Assembly: GCF_903815225.1 (NCBI RefSeq)
Contig: NZ_LR813084.1
Location: forward strand, 1,592,501-1,656,500
Length of the DNA: 64,000 nucleotides
Direction of reading: 5' to 3'
DNA from: Delftia tsuruhatensis
Lineage (GTDB): Bacteria; Pseudomonadota; Gammaproteobacteria; Burkholderiales; Burkholderiaceae_C
The position numbers were made by a program, and so were the translations under genes. Under the pieces are notes generated by a model that was not told where the DNA came from, did no database searches, and saw nothing but the letters and a program-made list of their open reading frames with translations. This document shows positions 39,591 through 47,775 of the stretch, piece after piece (position 1 is the stretch's first letter; each line of letters starts with the position of its first letter).

Positions 39591-39611
39591 TGCTCTTGAT
39601 TGAATAGCAAA
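39589..39611 (+). repeat. 23-base hairpin repeat, copy B
   Basis: TTTGCT, 11 bases, AGCAAA. It shares TTGCT-NN-TGATT-NN-ATAGCAA with copy A at 19180-19202, in identical spacing. Confidence 0.6.
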
Positions 39612-39620
39612 TTGCTTCAC

Positions 39621-39651
39621 TTTGTCGCCATTCTTTTGAAAGAGCGACAAA
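39621..39651 (+). repeat. Long imperfect hairpin in the intergenic region
   Basis: TTTGTCGC (39621-39628) pairs with GCGACAAA (39644-39651). The inner TCTTT and AAAGA also pair around a TG loop, with CAT bulged on the left arm. The result is a 13-bp hairpin with one bulge, not associated with any gene. Confidence 0.55.
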
Positions 39652-39772
39652 CCTAAGCATATTTGCGGCTTTTCGCATAGTGGCCGAGCAGGGCGCAGGG
39701 AGATTGCCGCATCCGGTGTTTCCCGTAAGGCAGCGGACATCGCCAAGGTCCTCAAGCGCTGGAAAGCGGTAG

Positions 39773-39795
39773 TTTGCTATCGATTTGGAAGCGCT
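39773..39795 (+). repeat. 23-base hairpin repeat, degenerate copy C
   Basis: TTTGCT-ATCGATTTGGA-AGCGCT resembles copies A and B in the left arm, the GATT centre and the AGC of the right arm, but the right arm no longer pairs fully. Confidence 0.35.
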
Positions 39796-40117
39796 GGATC
39801 CCGCAATCTGTTCGGTGGCAGGCCAGCACTCTGGAGAACCCTAGTGCTTGCACGAATACGCATGCCCGTACAGCCCCTGCCTGGCTTGAGTTGCTCGAGT
39901 GTGAGTATTTGCTGTCTGTTTTTGCTTTGACCAGCCTGCGCGGCCCATGTTGCACTGCGGGGCAGGGCCTGTGCTTAGGAGCACCTACGTAGGCGTTTTC
40001 CCGCTGCGGTGCACAAAGCGGCCAAGCCTACGATGCGACCGACCCTGAACAATGCGCGCCGGAACCCCTGGCGCGGCGTTGTCGGCTGGCAGCATCAACG
40101 GAGCAGGCGAAGCGCAC

Positions 40118-40888
40118 ATGAGCGACGTTATTCTCGAAACCCGGAACCTGACCAAAGAGTTCAAGGGATTTACGGCGGTGAGCAAGGTGGACCTGTCGGT
40201 GCGCCGTGGCTCCATCCACGCCTTGATCGGCCCCAATGGCGCAGGCAAGACCACCTGCTTCAACCTGCTGACCAAGTTCCTGGAGCCCACCTCGGGCACC
40301 ATCCGCTTCAATGGCGAGGACATCACCCGGGAAGCTCCGGCGCAGATCGCGCGCCGCGGCGTGATCCGCTCCTTCCAGATCTCGGCCGTGTTCCCGCATT
40401 GCACCTTGCTGGAGAACGTGCGCATCGGGCTGCAGCGCAAGCTGGGCACCGAGTTCCATTTCTGGCGCAGCGAGAAGAGCCTGGCGCAGCTTGACGCTCG
40501 CGCCATGGAGCTGCTGGCCGAGGTCGGCCTGCAGGATCTGGCCGACGAGGTCACCGTGAACCTGCCCTATGGCCGCAAGCGCGCGCTGGAGATTGCCACC
40601 ACGCTGGCCATGGAGCCCGAGCTGATGCTGCTGGACGAGCCCACCCAGGGAATGGGCCACGAGGACGTGGACCGCGTGACCCAGCTGATCAAGAAGGTCT
40701 CGGCCGGCCGAACGATTCTCATGGTGGAGCACAACATGAAGGTGATCTCCACCATCGCCGACCGCATCACGGTGCTGCAGCGCGGCGCCGTGCTGGCCGA
40801 GGGGCCTTACGAGGAGGTTTCGCGCAACCCGCAAGTGATGGAAGCGTATATGGGCACCACCGACGGCCAGTTGCAGGGAGCACATTGA
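40118..40888 (+). CDS. livG: Branched-chain-amino-acid-type ABC importer ATPase LivG
   Basis: 256-residue ATP-binding subunit of a hydrophobic-amino-acid-type (HAAT) importer. Walker A is GPNGAGKTT near residue 38 and intact; the signature is the LivG-type LPYGRKRALEIA; Walker B is LMLLDEPTQG; the switch His is in MVEHNMK. The start at 40118 gives MSDVILETRNLTKEF; the frame is open 66 bases upstream but those codons look non-coding. First gene of a five-gene operon; livF follows after one base. Confidence 0.93.
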   Translation: MSDVILETRNLTKEFKGFTAVSKVDLSVRRGSIHALIGPNGAGKTTCFNLLTKFLEPTSGTIRFNGEDITREAPAQIARRGVIRSFQISAVFPHCTLLENVRIGLQRKLGTEFHFWRSEKSLAQLDARAMELLAEVGLQDLADEVTVNLPYGRKRALEIATTLAMEPELMLLDEPTQGMGHEDVDRVTQLIKKVSAGRTILMVEHNMKVISTIADRITVLQRGAVLAEGPYEEVSRNPQVMEAYMGTTDGQLQGAH

Positions 40889-40889
40889 G

Positions 40890-41600
40890 ATGACTGCACC
40901 GGCATTGGAAATCAAGGGCCTGCAGGCCTGGTACGGCGAATCCCATGTGCTGCACGGCATGGACCTGGTGGTGCAGCCTGGCGAGGTGGTCACGTTGCTG
41001 GGCCGCAATGGCGCGGGCCGCACGTCCACGCTGCGCGCCATCATGGGGCTGACGGGCGCGCGCAAGGGCTCGATCAGGATCAATGGCGTGGAGGCCATCC
41101 ACCTGCCCACGCACCGCATCGCCCACCTGGGCGTGGGCTACTGCCCCGAGGAGCGCGGCATCTTCTCCAGCCTGTCGTGCGAGGAGAACCTGATGCTGCC
41201 GCCGCCGCTCAAGACCGGCCAGCCCGGCATGAGCGTGGAGGAGATCTATGCCATGTTCCCCAACCTGGCCGAGCGGCGCCACAGCCAGGGCACGCGCCTG
41301 TCGGGTGGCGAGCAGCAGATGCTGGCGGTGGCGCGCATCCTGCGCACGGGCGCACGGCTGCTGCTGCTCGACGAGATATCCGAGGGCCTGGCCCCCGTCA
41401 TCGTGCAGGCGCTGGCCCGCATGATCACCACGCTGCGCGCCAAGGGCTATACCGTGGTCATGGTCGAGCAGAACTTCCACTTCGCCGCGCCGCTGGCCGA
41501 TCGCTTCTACGTGGTGGAGCACGGGCATGTGGTCGAGCGTTTCGGCGCGGCCGAACTGCAGGCCAAGATGCCCGTGCTCAACGAGCTTCTGGGCGTCTGA
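40890..41600 (+). CDS. livF: Branched-chain-amino-acid-type ABC importer ATPase LivF, altered Walker A
   Basis: 236-residue partner ATPase of LivG. The signature LSGGEQQMLAVAR, Walker B LLLLDEISEGL with catalytic Glu, and the VMVEQN switch region are present. The Walker A loop reads GRNGAGRTS: residue 44, the invariant Lys, is Arg (codon CGC at 41019-41021). Lys-to-Arg usually weakens or abolishes ATP hydrolysis at that site, so the transporter may work with one fully active site or use Arg as a tolerated variant. The switch motif also has Gln in place of the usual His (EQN), which is common in LivF. Confidence 0.92.
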   Translation: MTAPALEIKGLQAWYGESHVLHGMDLVVQPGEVVTLLGRNGAGRTSTLRAIMGLTGARKGSIRINGVEAIHLPTHRIAHLGVGYCPEERGIFSSLSCEENLMLPPPLKTGQPGMSVEEIYAMFPNLAERRHSQGTRLSGGEQQMLAVARILRTGARLLLLDEISEGLAPVIVQALARMITTLRAKGYTVVMVEQNFHFAAPLADRFYVVEHGHVVERFGAAELQAKMPVLNELLGV

Positions 41601-41703
41601 TCCTCCTTGCATGTCCACGCAGCTGGCGCCTGGGGCTCGCCGGCCGCATTCCTGCCATGGCCCTGTGACAAAAACCGAAGACAGCAACCCGAAGGAGAGA
41701 CAA

Positions 41704-42900
41704 ATGAAAGCAAAACTGACCGCCTTGTCGTGCATGCTGGCCGCTGCCGGACTGGCCAGCCCGCTTGCCATGGCCCAGGAGAAGGTGAAGATCGGCTTCG
41801 TGACCGACATGTCCAGCCTGTATGCCGACGTGGAGGGCAAGAACGCCGTCATCGCCATGCAGATGGCCATCGATGACTTCGGCGGCAAGGTGCTGGGCCA
41901 GCCCATCGAGCTGCTGAGCGCCGACCACCAGAACAAGGCCGACATCGCCGCCTCCAAGGTGCGCGAGTGGGTCGACACCCAGGGCATCTCGCTGGTGTTC
42001 AGCGGCACGAACTCGGGCACGGCCCTGGCGGTATCGCAAGTGGCCAACGAGAAAAAGCGCGTGCACTTCAACAGCGGCGCGGGATCGTCCGCGCTGACCA
42101 ACGAGCAGTGCAATGCCTATACCGTGCACTATGCCTATGACACCGTGGCCCTGGCCAAGGGCACGGGCACGGCCGTCGTCGAGCGTGGCGGCAAGGACTG
42201 GTTCTTCCTGACGGCCGACTATGCCTTCGGCCAGGCGCTGGAGAATGACACCACGGCGGTGATCAAGGCCAAGGGCGGCAAGGTGGTGGGCAGCGTCAAG
42301 CACCCGCTCAATGCATCCGATTTCTCCTCCTTCCTGCTGCAGGCGCAGTCCTCCAAGGCCCAGATCCTGGGGCTGGCCAATGCGGGCGGCGACACCATCA
42401 ACGCCATCAAGGCCGCCAAGGAATTCGGCATCAACAAGAGCATGAAGACCGTGGGCCTGCTGGTGTTCCTGACGGACATCCACAGCCTGGGCCTGAAGAA
42501 CACGGAAGGCATGCAGTACACGGACAGCTGGTACTGGGACATGAACGATGCCACGCGCAAGTTCGCCGAGCGCTTCTTCGCCAAGACCAAGCGCATGCCC
42601 ACGTCCATCCATGCCGCGGACTACTCGGCCGTGACCAACTACCTCAAGGCCGTGCAGGCCGTGAAGACCACGGACGCCGACAAGGTCATGGCCCACCTCA
42701 AGAGCACGCCCATCGACGACTTCTACGGCAAGGGCGTGATCCGCCCCGATGGCACCTTCGCCCACGACATGTACCTGGTCGAGGTCAAGAAGCCGGCCGA
42801 GTCCAAGAAGCCCTGGGACTATCTGAAGGTCGTGGCCACGCTGCCCGCCGACCAGGTCTGGACCACCAAGGCCGAGACCAAGTGCGCGCTGTGGAAGTAA
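41704..42900 (+). CDS. HAAT-family ABC importer substrate-binding protein
   Basis: 398-residue periplasmic binding protein of the LivJ/LivK superfamily. A signal peptide ends near residue 24 (SPLAMA). The mature protein starts EKVKIGFVTDMSSLYADVEG and has the two-lobe Leu/Ile/Val-binding fold, with TNSGTALAVSQVANEKKRVHF and DWFFLTADYAFGQALE as typical parts. A GAAGGAGAG ribosome site precedes the ATG. The ligand cannot be read from the sequence; members of this group bind amino acids, but also aromatic acids and amides. It lies between the ATPase and permease genes. Confidence 0.9.
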   Translation: MKAKLTALSCMLAAAGLASPLAMAQEKVKIGFVTDMSSLYADVEGKNAVIAMQMAIDDFGGKVLGQPIELLSADHQNKADIAASKVREWVDTQGISLVFSGTNSGTALAVSQVANEKKRVHFNSGAGSSALTNEQCNAYTVHYAYDTVALAKGTGTAVVERGGKDWFFLTADYAFGQALENDTTAVIKAKGGKVVGSVKHPLNASDFSSFLLQAQSSKAQILGLANAGGDTINAIKAAKEFGINKSMKTVGLLVFLTDIHSLGLKNTEGMQYTDSWYWDMNDATRKFAERFFAKTKRMPTSIHAADYSAVTNYLKAVQAVKTTDADKVMAHLKSTPIDDFYGKGVIRPDGTFAHDMYLVEVKKPAESKKPWDYLKVVATLPADQVWTTKAETKCALWK

Positions 42901-42957
42901 GGCCGCACCGCAACTGAACCCCAACCGCCCTCCGGCCAACCACGACCGCTGCATCCC

Positions 42958-43842
42958 ATGGAAATCTTCGGTGTTTCCCTGCCAGGCCTGATGAGCCAGC
43001 TCCTCCTGGGGCTGGTCAATGGCTCGTTCTACGCCATCCTCAGCCTGGGGCTGGCGGTGATCTTCGGCCTGCTCAACGTGATCAACTTCGCCCACGGCGC
43101 GTTGTTCATGCTGGGCGCCATGGTCACCTGGATGGCCATGAGCTACTTCAACATCAACTACTGGGTGATGCTGGTGCTGTCGCCGCTGCTGGTGGGGCTG
43201 CTGGGCGTGCTGATCGAGCGCTTCCTGTTGCGCTGGATCTACAAGCTCGACCACCTCTACGGCCTGCTGCTGACCCTGGGCCTGTCGCTGCTGATCGAGG
43301 GCTTGTTCCGTTCGGTCTATGGCGTCTCGGGCCTGGGCTACGACACGCCCGAGCTGCTGGAGGGGGCGACCAACCTGGGCTTCATGATCATGCCCAACTA
43401 CCGCGCCTGGGTGGTGGTGGCATCGGTGGTCGTCTGCGTGGCCACCTGGTTCATGATCGAGAAGACGCGCATCGGCGCCTACCTGCGGGCGGGCACCGAG
43501 AACCCGCGCCTGGTCGAGGCCTTCGGCGTGAACGTGCCCGTGATGATCACGTTGACCTATGCCTTCGGCGCGGCCCTGGCGGCCTTCGCCGGCGTGCTGG
43601 CGGCACCCGTCTACCAGGTCACGCCGCTGATGGGGCAGAACCTCATCATCGTGGTCTTCGCCGTGGTGGTGATCGGCGGCATGGGCTCCATCATGGGCTC
43701 CATCCTCACCGGCCTGGGCCTGGGCGTGATCGAGGGCCTGACCAAGGTCTTCTGGCCCGAGGCATCGTCCACCGTGGTGTTCTTCATCATGGTCATCGTT
43801 TTGCTCATCCGCCCCGCCGGCCTGTTCGGCAAAGAGAAATAA
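42958..43842 (+). CDS. livH: HAAT-family ABC importer permease LivH
   Basis: 294-residue inner-membrane permease with about eight membrane segments. LGLVNGSFYAILSLGLAVIFGLLNVINFAHGALFMLGA at the N-terminus is the LivH signature, and the EAA-type cytoplasmic loop is seen as RAGTENPRLVEAFGVNV. It forms the channel with LivM. The gap to livM is 27 bases. Confidence 0.94.
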   Translation: MEIFGVSLPGLMSQLLLGLVNGSFYAILSLGLAVIFGLLNVINFAHGALFMLGAMVTWMAMSYFNINYWVMLVLSPLLVGLLGVLIERFLLRWIYKLDHLYGLLLTLGLSLLIEGLFRSVYGVSGLGYDTPELLEGATNLGFMIMPNYRAWVVVASVVVCVATWFMIEKTRIGAYLRAGTENPRLVEAFGVNVPVMITLTYAFGAALAAFAGVLAAPVYQVTPLMGQNLIIVVFAVVVIGGMGSIMGSILTGLGLGVIEGLTKVFWPEASSTVVFFIMVIVLLIRPAGLFGKEK

Positions 43843-43869
43843 CAAGAACGAGGACAAGGGGCAGACCAC

Positions 43870-44868
43870 ATGAAATCCAAGACGCTTGTTCAACGCATCG
43901 CCCCCTGGGGCTACGGCCTGCTGCTGCTGGGCCTGCTGGCCGCCCCCTTGCTGGGCGCCTATCCGGTGTTCGTGATGAAGCTGATGTGCTTCGCACTTTT
44001 CGCCTCGGCCTTCAACCTGCTGCTGGGCTACACGGGCCTGCTGTCTTTCGGCCATGCGGCCTTCCTGGGTGGCGCGGCCTACGTGACGGGCTATGCCATC
44101 AAGGGCTGGGGGCTGACGCCCGAGCTGGCCATGCTGGCCGGCACGGCCGGCGGCGCGCTGCTGGGGTTGATCTTCGGCTGGCTGGCCATCCGCCGCCAGG
44201 GCATCTATTTTTCGATGATCACGCTGGCCCTGGCCCAGATGCTGTTCTTCGTCTGCCTGCAGGCCCCGTTCACGGGCGGCGAGGACGGGTTGCAGGGCGT
44301 GCCGCGCGGCAAGCTGTTCGGCCTCGTCGACCTGAGCAGCGACCTGACCATGTACTACGTCACGCTGGCCATCGTGGCCCTGGCCTTCCTGCTGATCGTG
44401 CGCACCATCCATTCACCCTTCGGCCAGGTGCTCAAGGCCATCAAGGAGAACGAGCCGCGCGCGACCTCGCTGGGCTACGACGTGGCCCGCTTCAAGCTGC
44501 TGGCCTTCGTGATCTCGGCCGCGCTCACCGGCCTGGCCGGCTCGCTCAAGACCGTGGTGCTGGGCTTCGCCACGCTGTCGGACGTGCACTGGACCACCTC
44601 GGGCCACGTGATCCTGATGACGCTGATGGGCGGCCTGGGCACGCTGTCCGGTCCCATCCTGGGCTCGGCCGTGGTGGTCATGCTGGAGAACAAGATCGGC
44701 GAGTTCGGCAGCTTCCTGCAGCGCATCACGGGGGTGGAATGGTTCTCCACGCTGGGCGAGTCGGTGACCATCGTCACGGGCCTGATCTTCGTGGTCTGCG
44801 TGCTGCTGTTCCGCAAGGGCATCATGGGCGAGCTGATCGCCTGGCTGCAGAAAAAGCGCAGCCCCTGA
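43870..44868 (+). CDS. livM: HAAT-family ABC importer permease LivM
   Basis: 332-residue inner-membrane permease. The family blocks SAFNLLLGYTGLLSFGHAAFLGGAAYVTGY, GGEDGLQGVPRG and KAIKENEPRATSLGYDVARFKL (EAA-type loop) are present. It is the last gene of the importer operon. The only hairpin downstream (44898-44936) has its T-tract on the opposite strand, so the operon's own terminator is unclear. Confidence 0.94.
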   Translation: MKSKTLVQRIAPWGYGLLLLGLLAAPLLGAYPVFVMKLMCFALFASAFNLLLGYTGLLSFGHAAFLGGAAYVTGYAIKGWGLTPELAMLAGTAGGALLGLIFGWLAIRRQGIYFSMITLALAQMLFFVCLQAPFTGGEDGLQGVPRGKLFGLVDLSSDLTMYYVTLAIVALAFLLIVRTIHSPFGQVLKAIKENEPRATSLGYDVARFKLLAFVISAALTGLAGSLKTVVLGFATLSDVHWTTSGHVILMTLMGGLGTLSGPILGSAVVVMLENKIGEFGSFLQRITGVEWFSTLGESVTIVTGLIFVVCVLLFRKGIMGELIAWLQKKRSP

Positions 44869-44894
44869 CATCGTTGCGCTTCAAGGCGCTGCAC

Positions 44895-44936
44895 AAAAGC
44901 AGGCTGCCAGGACCATGCAGGTCCTGGCAGCCTGCT
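44895..44936 (-). terminator. Strong terminator of the toxin-antitoxin operon
   Basis: A 17-bp perfect stem (44898-44914 with 44920-44936) closes a 5-base loop. On the minus strand the stem starts one base after the toxin stop codon and runs into TTTT (44895-44898). On the plus strand no T-run follows, although the stem may still slow transcription leaving livM. Confidence 0.75.
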
Positions 44937-44937
44937 G

Positions 44938-45264
44938 TCATTCGTTGCCGGGCTGCATCCACGCTGGAATGTCGCGCTGACCGTGCAGCACACGCCAGAC
45001 ATCGACGTGGTGAGGATGCTCTACGTAGAAGACGATGTAGGGGTAACGTGTCAGCTGCCAGGCGCGCAAACCGGGCAGGTGCAGTTCGTGGGCATGCCGC
45101 AGCGAGCCTGTGGCCGGGTGGCGGCTGAGGTGGGTATATGCCCTCTCCAGCGCATCGATGAACCCCAGCGCAGCGGATTCGGCCTCCTGGTCCAGGTAGT
45201 AGGCGAGGGCCTCATCGACATCCCGGTTGGCCTGCTCGCGCGGGATGATTGCCTTGGCTTTCAC
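44938..45264 (-). CDS. RelE/ParE-family toxin
   Basis: 108-residue basic protein of the RelE/ParE toxin superfamily. AIIPREQANRDVDEALAYYLDQ forms the N-terminal helices, followed by RHPATGSLRHAHELHLPGLRAWQLTRYPYIVFYVE, the family core strand pattern. It is downstream of the antitoxin and overlaps it by four bases (ATGA). ParE-type toxins poison gyrase and RelE types cut mRNA; with a ParD-like partner, ParE is the better guess. Confidence 0.85.
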   Translation of the reverse strand: MKAKAIIPREQANRDVDEALAYYLDQEAESAALGFIDALERAYTHLSRHPATGSLRHAHELHLPGLRAWQLTRYPYIVFYVEHPHHVDVWRVLHGQRDIPAWMQPGNE

Positions 45265-45512
45265 GTCTTGACGCCAGACTTGGAATCCTGCCGCACCCGG
45301 CTGCGCAGACCATCGAAATAGCCAGCATCTGCCAAGGCAGCCGGTGCCGAGCCTGCCCCGGCCAACAGCAGGCTGCGCAATTGCAGACGCTCCTGATCCT
45401 TGCGGATCAACTCGCGTACGTACTCGCTGCTCGTGCCGTAGCCACGCTGGCTGACCTGCTCATCCACGAAGGACTTGAGGCTGTCCGGAAGAGAGATGTT
45501 CATGGTGCTCAT
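45261..45512 (-). CDS. ParD-like ribbon-helix-helix antitoxin
   Basis: 83-residue protein. MSTMNISLPDSLKSFVDEQV and GTSSEYVRELIRKDQERLQL make the ribbon-helix-helix DNA-binding part of CopG/ParD antitoxins; the C-terminal tail would wrap the toxin. ATG codons at 45512 and 45503 are possible. It should repress its own promoter; the direct repeat at 45531-45550 is a candidate operator. Confidence 0.87.
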   Translation of the reverse strand: MSTMNISLPDSLKSFVDEQVSQRGYGTSSEYVRELIRKDQERLQLRSLLLAGAGSAPAALADAGYFDGLRSRVRQDSKSGVKT

Positions 45513-45530
45513 GGCACGAGTGTGGGGTGA

Positions 45531-45550
45531 TTGGCAAAATTTGGCAAGAA
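45531..45550 (-). promoter_or_regulatory. Candidate operator of the toxin-antitoxin operon
   Basis: TTGGCAAAAT is followed directly by TTGGCAAGAA, giving two TTGGCAA sites at 45531 and 45541 exactly 10 bases (one helix turn) apart, 19 bases upstream of the antitoxin start. Ribbon-helix-helix antitoxins bind such repeated sites, and on the minus strand TTGCCA could serve as a -35 element. Function is inferred. Confidence 0.5.
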
Positions 45551-45582
45551 CCGCAATCTTCTGCCAGTTCGTGCATCGCCTC

Positions 45583-46680
45583 TCACAGCTGCAGCGGCCG
45601 GGCGTAGCCCGTCATTTCCAGATAACCCTGGCCCACAGGGTTGTGCCGGCTTTGCAGGCTGCACAGGCCTTCCCAGTAGATGGCGCCTGTGGAGGCGCTG
45701 CTGTCCAGTTCCTGGGCGTCCACCAGGGCATGGACCGTGAAGCGGCCGGCGGGTGTGTCCACCTGCCATTGCACGGGGTAGCTCGCACCGCTGGCGGGGC
45801 TGCGCCACTGGCGCAGCGGTGTGAATTGCACGACGTCGGCGGCGAAAACCTGCACGGTGCCATCGGCCCCGCGCAGGGAACCACCGGCCCACAGCGCGCT
45901 GCCATCGGCACGGCGCAGGCGAAAGGCCGTGAGCGCGCGGCCGTCGAACAGGTTCATGCCTATCCAGTCCCAGCCCACGGCATCGGGGTGCATCAGGGCC
46001 TGGCTCCATTCATGGTCCAGCCAGGCACGGTTGTCGCCAGGCTCGCGCGCGGCTTCGATCTCCATGCGCCGGCCCGCCAGTTCCAGGCTGCCGCCCACGC
46101 GCAGTTGCGGGCGGCTGTAGTAGTAGCTGGCCTGGCCGGGGTCGGGGCCCTTGCGCGACAGGCCGGCCAGGCCCTGGAGCAAGGGCGGATCGGCGGTCTC
46201 GAAGCGCAGTTCCAGCGCGAAGCCGGCACCCCGGATGCGGGTGTCGTAGCGCTCGCCGGCATCCGTGTCCGACCGGGCCAGGGACCAGTCCTGCAGCCGC
46301 ACATCGGTATCGGCTTCGCCCGCCTCGGCCAGGCCGAAGCCTGCACGCGCGATGCGCTGGTCGTGGTGCAGCCGCCCTGCCTGCACGTCACACAGCGCCG
46401 CATGCGCGAACAGCAGCTGGCGCGCCGCGAAGGCCGAGCGCAGCGACTGCGCCGCATCCACGCGCGAGCGGAAGAACGTGACCTGAAAACCCCAGGCCTG
46501 GCCCGCGGCGCGTGCCTGGCCGGTGATGTACCACCATTCGGTGCGCAGATCCGGATGGCTGCCATGGTCGCGCGCAAAGGCCAGCGCGCGGGGCGGCAGG
46601 GCCAGGGCGGGCATGCCGGCCGCCGCGGCGCCCATGGCGGCAGCCAGGCCCAGCAGGCGGCGTCGGGGCAGCATGGGCAT
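45583..46680 (-). CDS. AttH/CrtC-like (lipocalin-like) exported protein
   Basis: 365-residue protein of the AttH/carotenoid-1,2-hydratase-like family, a double lipocalin-type beta-barrel fold. The N-terminus MPMLPRRRLLGL with a long Ala-rich core looks like a Tat signal. The family signature TEWWYITG lies near residue 48, with LDHEWSQALM and GWDWIGMNLFDGRALTAFRLR further on. It is the last gene of a run that includes an ABC ATPase and an FtsX-type permease, the usual partners of this family. The substrate is unknown; carotenoid hydration is unlikely as no carotenoid genes are nearby. Confidence 0.85.
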   Translation of the reverse strand: MPMLPRRRLLGLAAAMGAAAAGMPALALPPRALAFARDHGSHPDLRTEWWYITGQARAAGQAWGFQVTFFRSRVDAAQSLRSAFAARQLLFAHAALCDVQAGRLHHDQRIARAGFGLAEAGEADTDVRLQDWSLARSDTDAGERYDTRIRGAGFALELRFETADPPLLQGLAGLSRKGPDPGQASYYYSRPQLRVGGSLELAGRRMEIEAAREPGDNRAWLDHEWSQALMHPDAVGWDWIGMNLFDGRALTAFRLRRADGSALWAGGSLRGADGTVQVFAADVVQFTPLRQWRSPASGASYPVQWQVDTPAGRFTVHALVDAQELDSSASTGAIYWEGLCSLQSRHNPVGQGYLEMTGYARPLQL

Positions 46681-46687
46681 GCCGCGC

Positions 46688-47755
46688 TCAGCCCTGCAAT
46701 TGCACGATCCGTGCCTGGGCGGCCGAGCAGTCGCCGATGCGCTGCATCACCCAGTCGGGGTCATGGTAGGTGGGCAGGTAGCGCTCGCCGGCATCGCACA
46801 GCAGCGAGAGGATGGAGCCCTGCTCGCCACGCTCGCGCATTCCATGGGCCAGCCTCAGCATGGCCACGTAGTTGGTACCGGTGGAGGGCCCCACGCGCCG
46901 GCCCAGCAGCGCCGACAGGCTGCGCATGGCCGCCAGGGAGTCGCAGTCCGCCACTTCCTCCATGCGGTCCACCAGCGTGCGCACGAAGCTGGGCTCCACG
47001 CGCGGACGGCCTATGCCCTCGATGCGCGAGCCCGGCGCCGTGAGCGTCTCGTCGCCCGTGCGGTGGTAGGCGGCGAACACCGAACCCTCGGGATCGGCCA
47101 CGCAGACCTGGGTGGCATGGCGCTGGTAGCGCACATAGCGGCCGATGGTGGCGCTGGTGCCGCCCGTGCCCGCTCCCACCACGATCCAGCGTGGCACGGC
47201 ATGGCGCTCGCGCCGCATCTGCGTGAACATGCTTTCGGCGATGTTGTTGTTGCCGCGCCAGTCCGTGGCGCGCTCGGCGTAGGTGAACTGGTCCATGTAG
47301 TGGCCGTCGGTCTGGACGGCCACGCTGCGGGCCTCGTCATAGACCTGGGCAGCGCTGTCCACCAGATGGCAACGCCCGCCATGGAATTCGATCTGCGCGA
47401 TCTTCTCGGCCGAGGTGCCGCGCGGCATCACGGCCACGAAGGGCAGGCCGAGCAGGCGCGCGAAATAGGCTTCGCTCACGGCGGTGGATCCGCTGGAGGC
47501 CTCGACGATGGTCGAGCCCTCGCGCACCCATCCGTTGCACAGCGCGTAGAGGAACAGCGAGCGTGCCAGCCGGTGCTTGAGGCTGCCCGTGGGATGGGTC
47601 GATTCGTCCTTGAGGTACAGGTCGATGCCCTGGGCGGCGTAGCCGGGCAGGGGCAGCGGGATCAGGTGGGTGTCGGCGCTGCGCTGGTAGTCGGCCTCGA
47701 TGCGGTTGATCGCCTCGTGCAGCCAGGGGGAGTGGGTGTGCGGCATGGCAGCCAT
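46688..47755 (-). CDS. PLP-dependent cysteine synthase-fold enzyme (Cds1-like)
   Basis: 355-residue fold-type II PLP enzyme. [20 protein letters not shown] near residue 55 holds the Schiff-base Lys, [19 protein letters not shown] near 85 is the substrate/cofactor loop, and [14 protein letters not shown] near 188 binds phosphate. The overall pattern is closer to the actinobacterial Cds1 L-cysteine desulfhydrase group than to CysK/CysM. The start at 47755 (or ATG 47746) was chosen; the longer TTG start has no support. It lies between the permease (20 bases) and the AttH-like gene (7 bases), an unexpected place for a cysteine-metabolism enzyme. Confidence 0.85.
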   Translation of the reverse strand: MAAMPHTHSPWLHEAINRIEADYQRSADTHLIPLPLPGYAAQGIDLYLKDESTHPTGSLKHRLARSLFLYALCNGWVREGSTIVEASSGSTAVSEAYFARLLGLPFVAVMPRGTSAEKIAQIEFHGGRCHLVDSAAQVYDEARSVAVQTDGHYMDQFTYAERATDWRGNNNIAESMFTQMRRERHAVPRWIVVGAGTGGTSATIGRYVRYQRHATQVCVADPEGSVFAAYHRTGDETLTAPGSRIEGIGRPRVEPSFVRTLVDRMEEVADCDSLAAMRSLSALLGRRVGPSTGTNYVAMLRLAHGMRERGEQGSILSLLCDAGERYLPTYHDPDWVMQRIGDCSAAQARIVQLQG

Positions 47756-47775
47756 TGTCGCAGCCGGGCCGCCCG

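Larger units (their letters stand above)
39506..40117. other. 612-base non-coding stretch with hairpins and repeats
   Basis: No credible gene was found. It holds a terminator (39565-39590), a 23-base hairpin repeat (39589-39611), a long bulged hairpin (39621-39651) and a degenerate repeat copy (39773-39795). Base composition is lower in GC than in the flanking genes. The promoter of the ABC importer operon must lie here, but no clear -35/-10 pair was visible. Confidence 0.6.

Noticed and set aside
39522..39992. Short open frames of 60-80 codons on both strands in the 39.5-40.1 kb gap
   Set aside because: No ribosome sites, unremarkable composition, and they run through the terminator and hairpin elements.
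41578..44412. A 944-codon minus-strand open frame opposite livK-livM
   Set aside because: Composition is typical of antisense GC-rich frames and the plus-strand genes have full family motifs.
44898..44936. The 17-bp perfect inverted repeat as a possible mobile-element end
   Set aside because: It has no transposase, partner repeat or target duplication, and its position and T-tract fit a terminator of the toxin-antitoxin operon.
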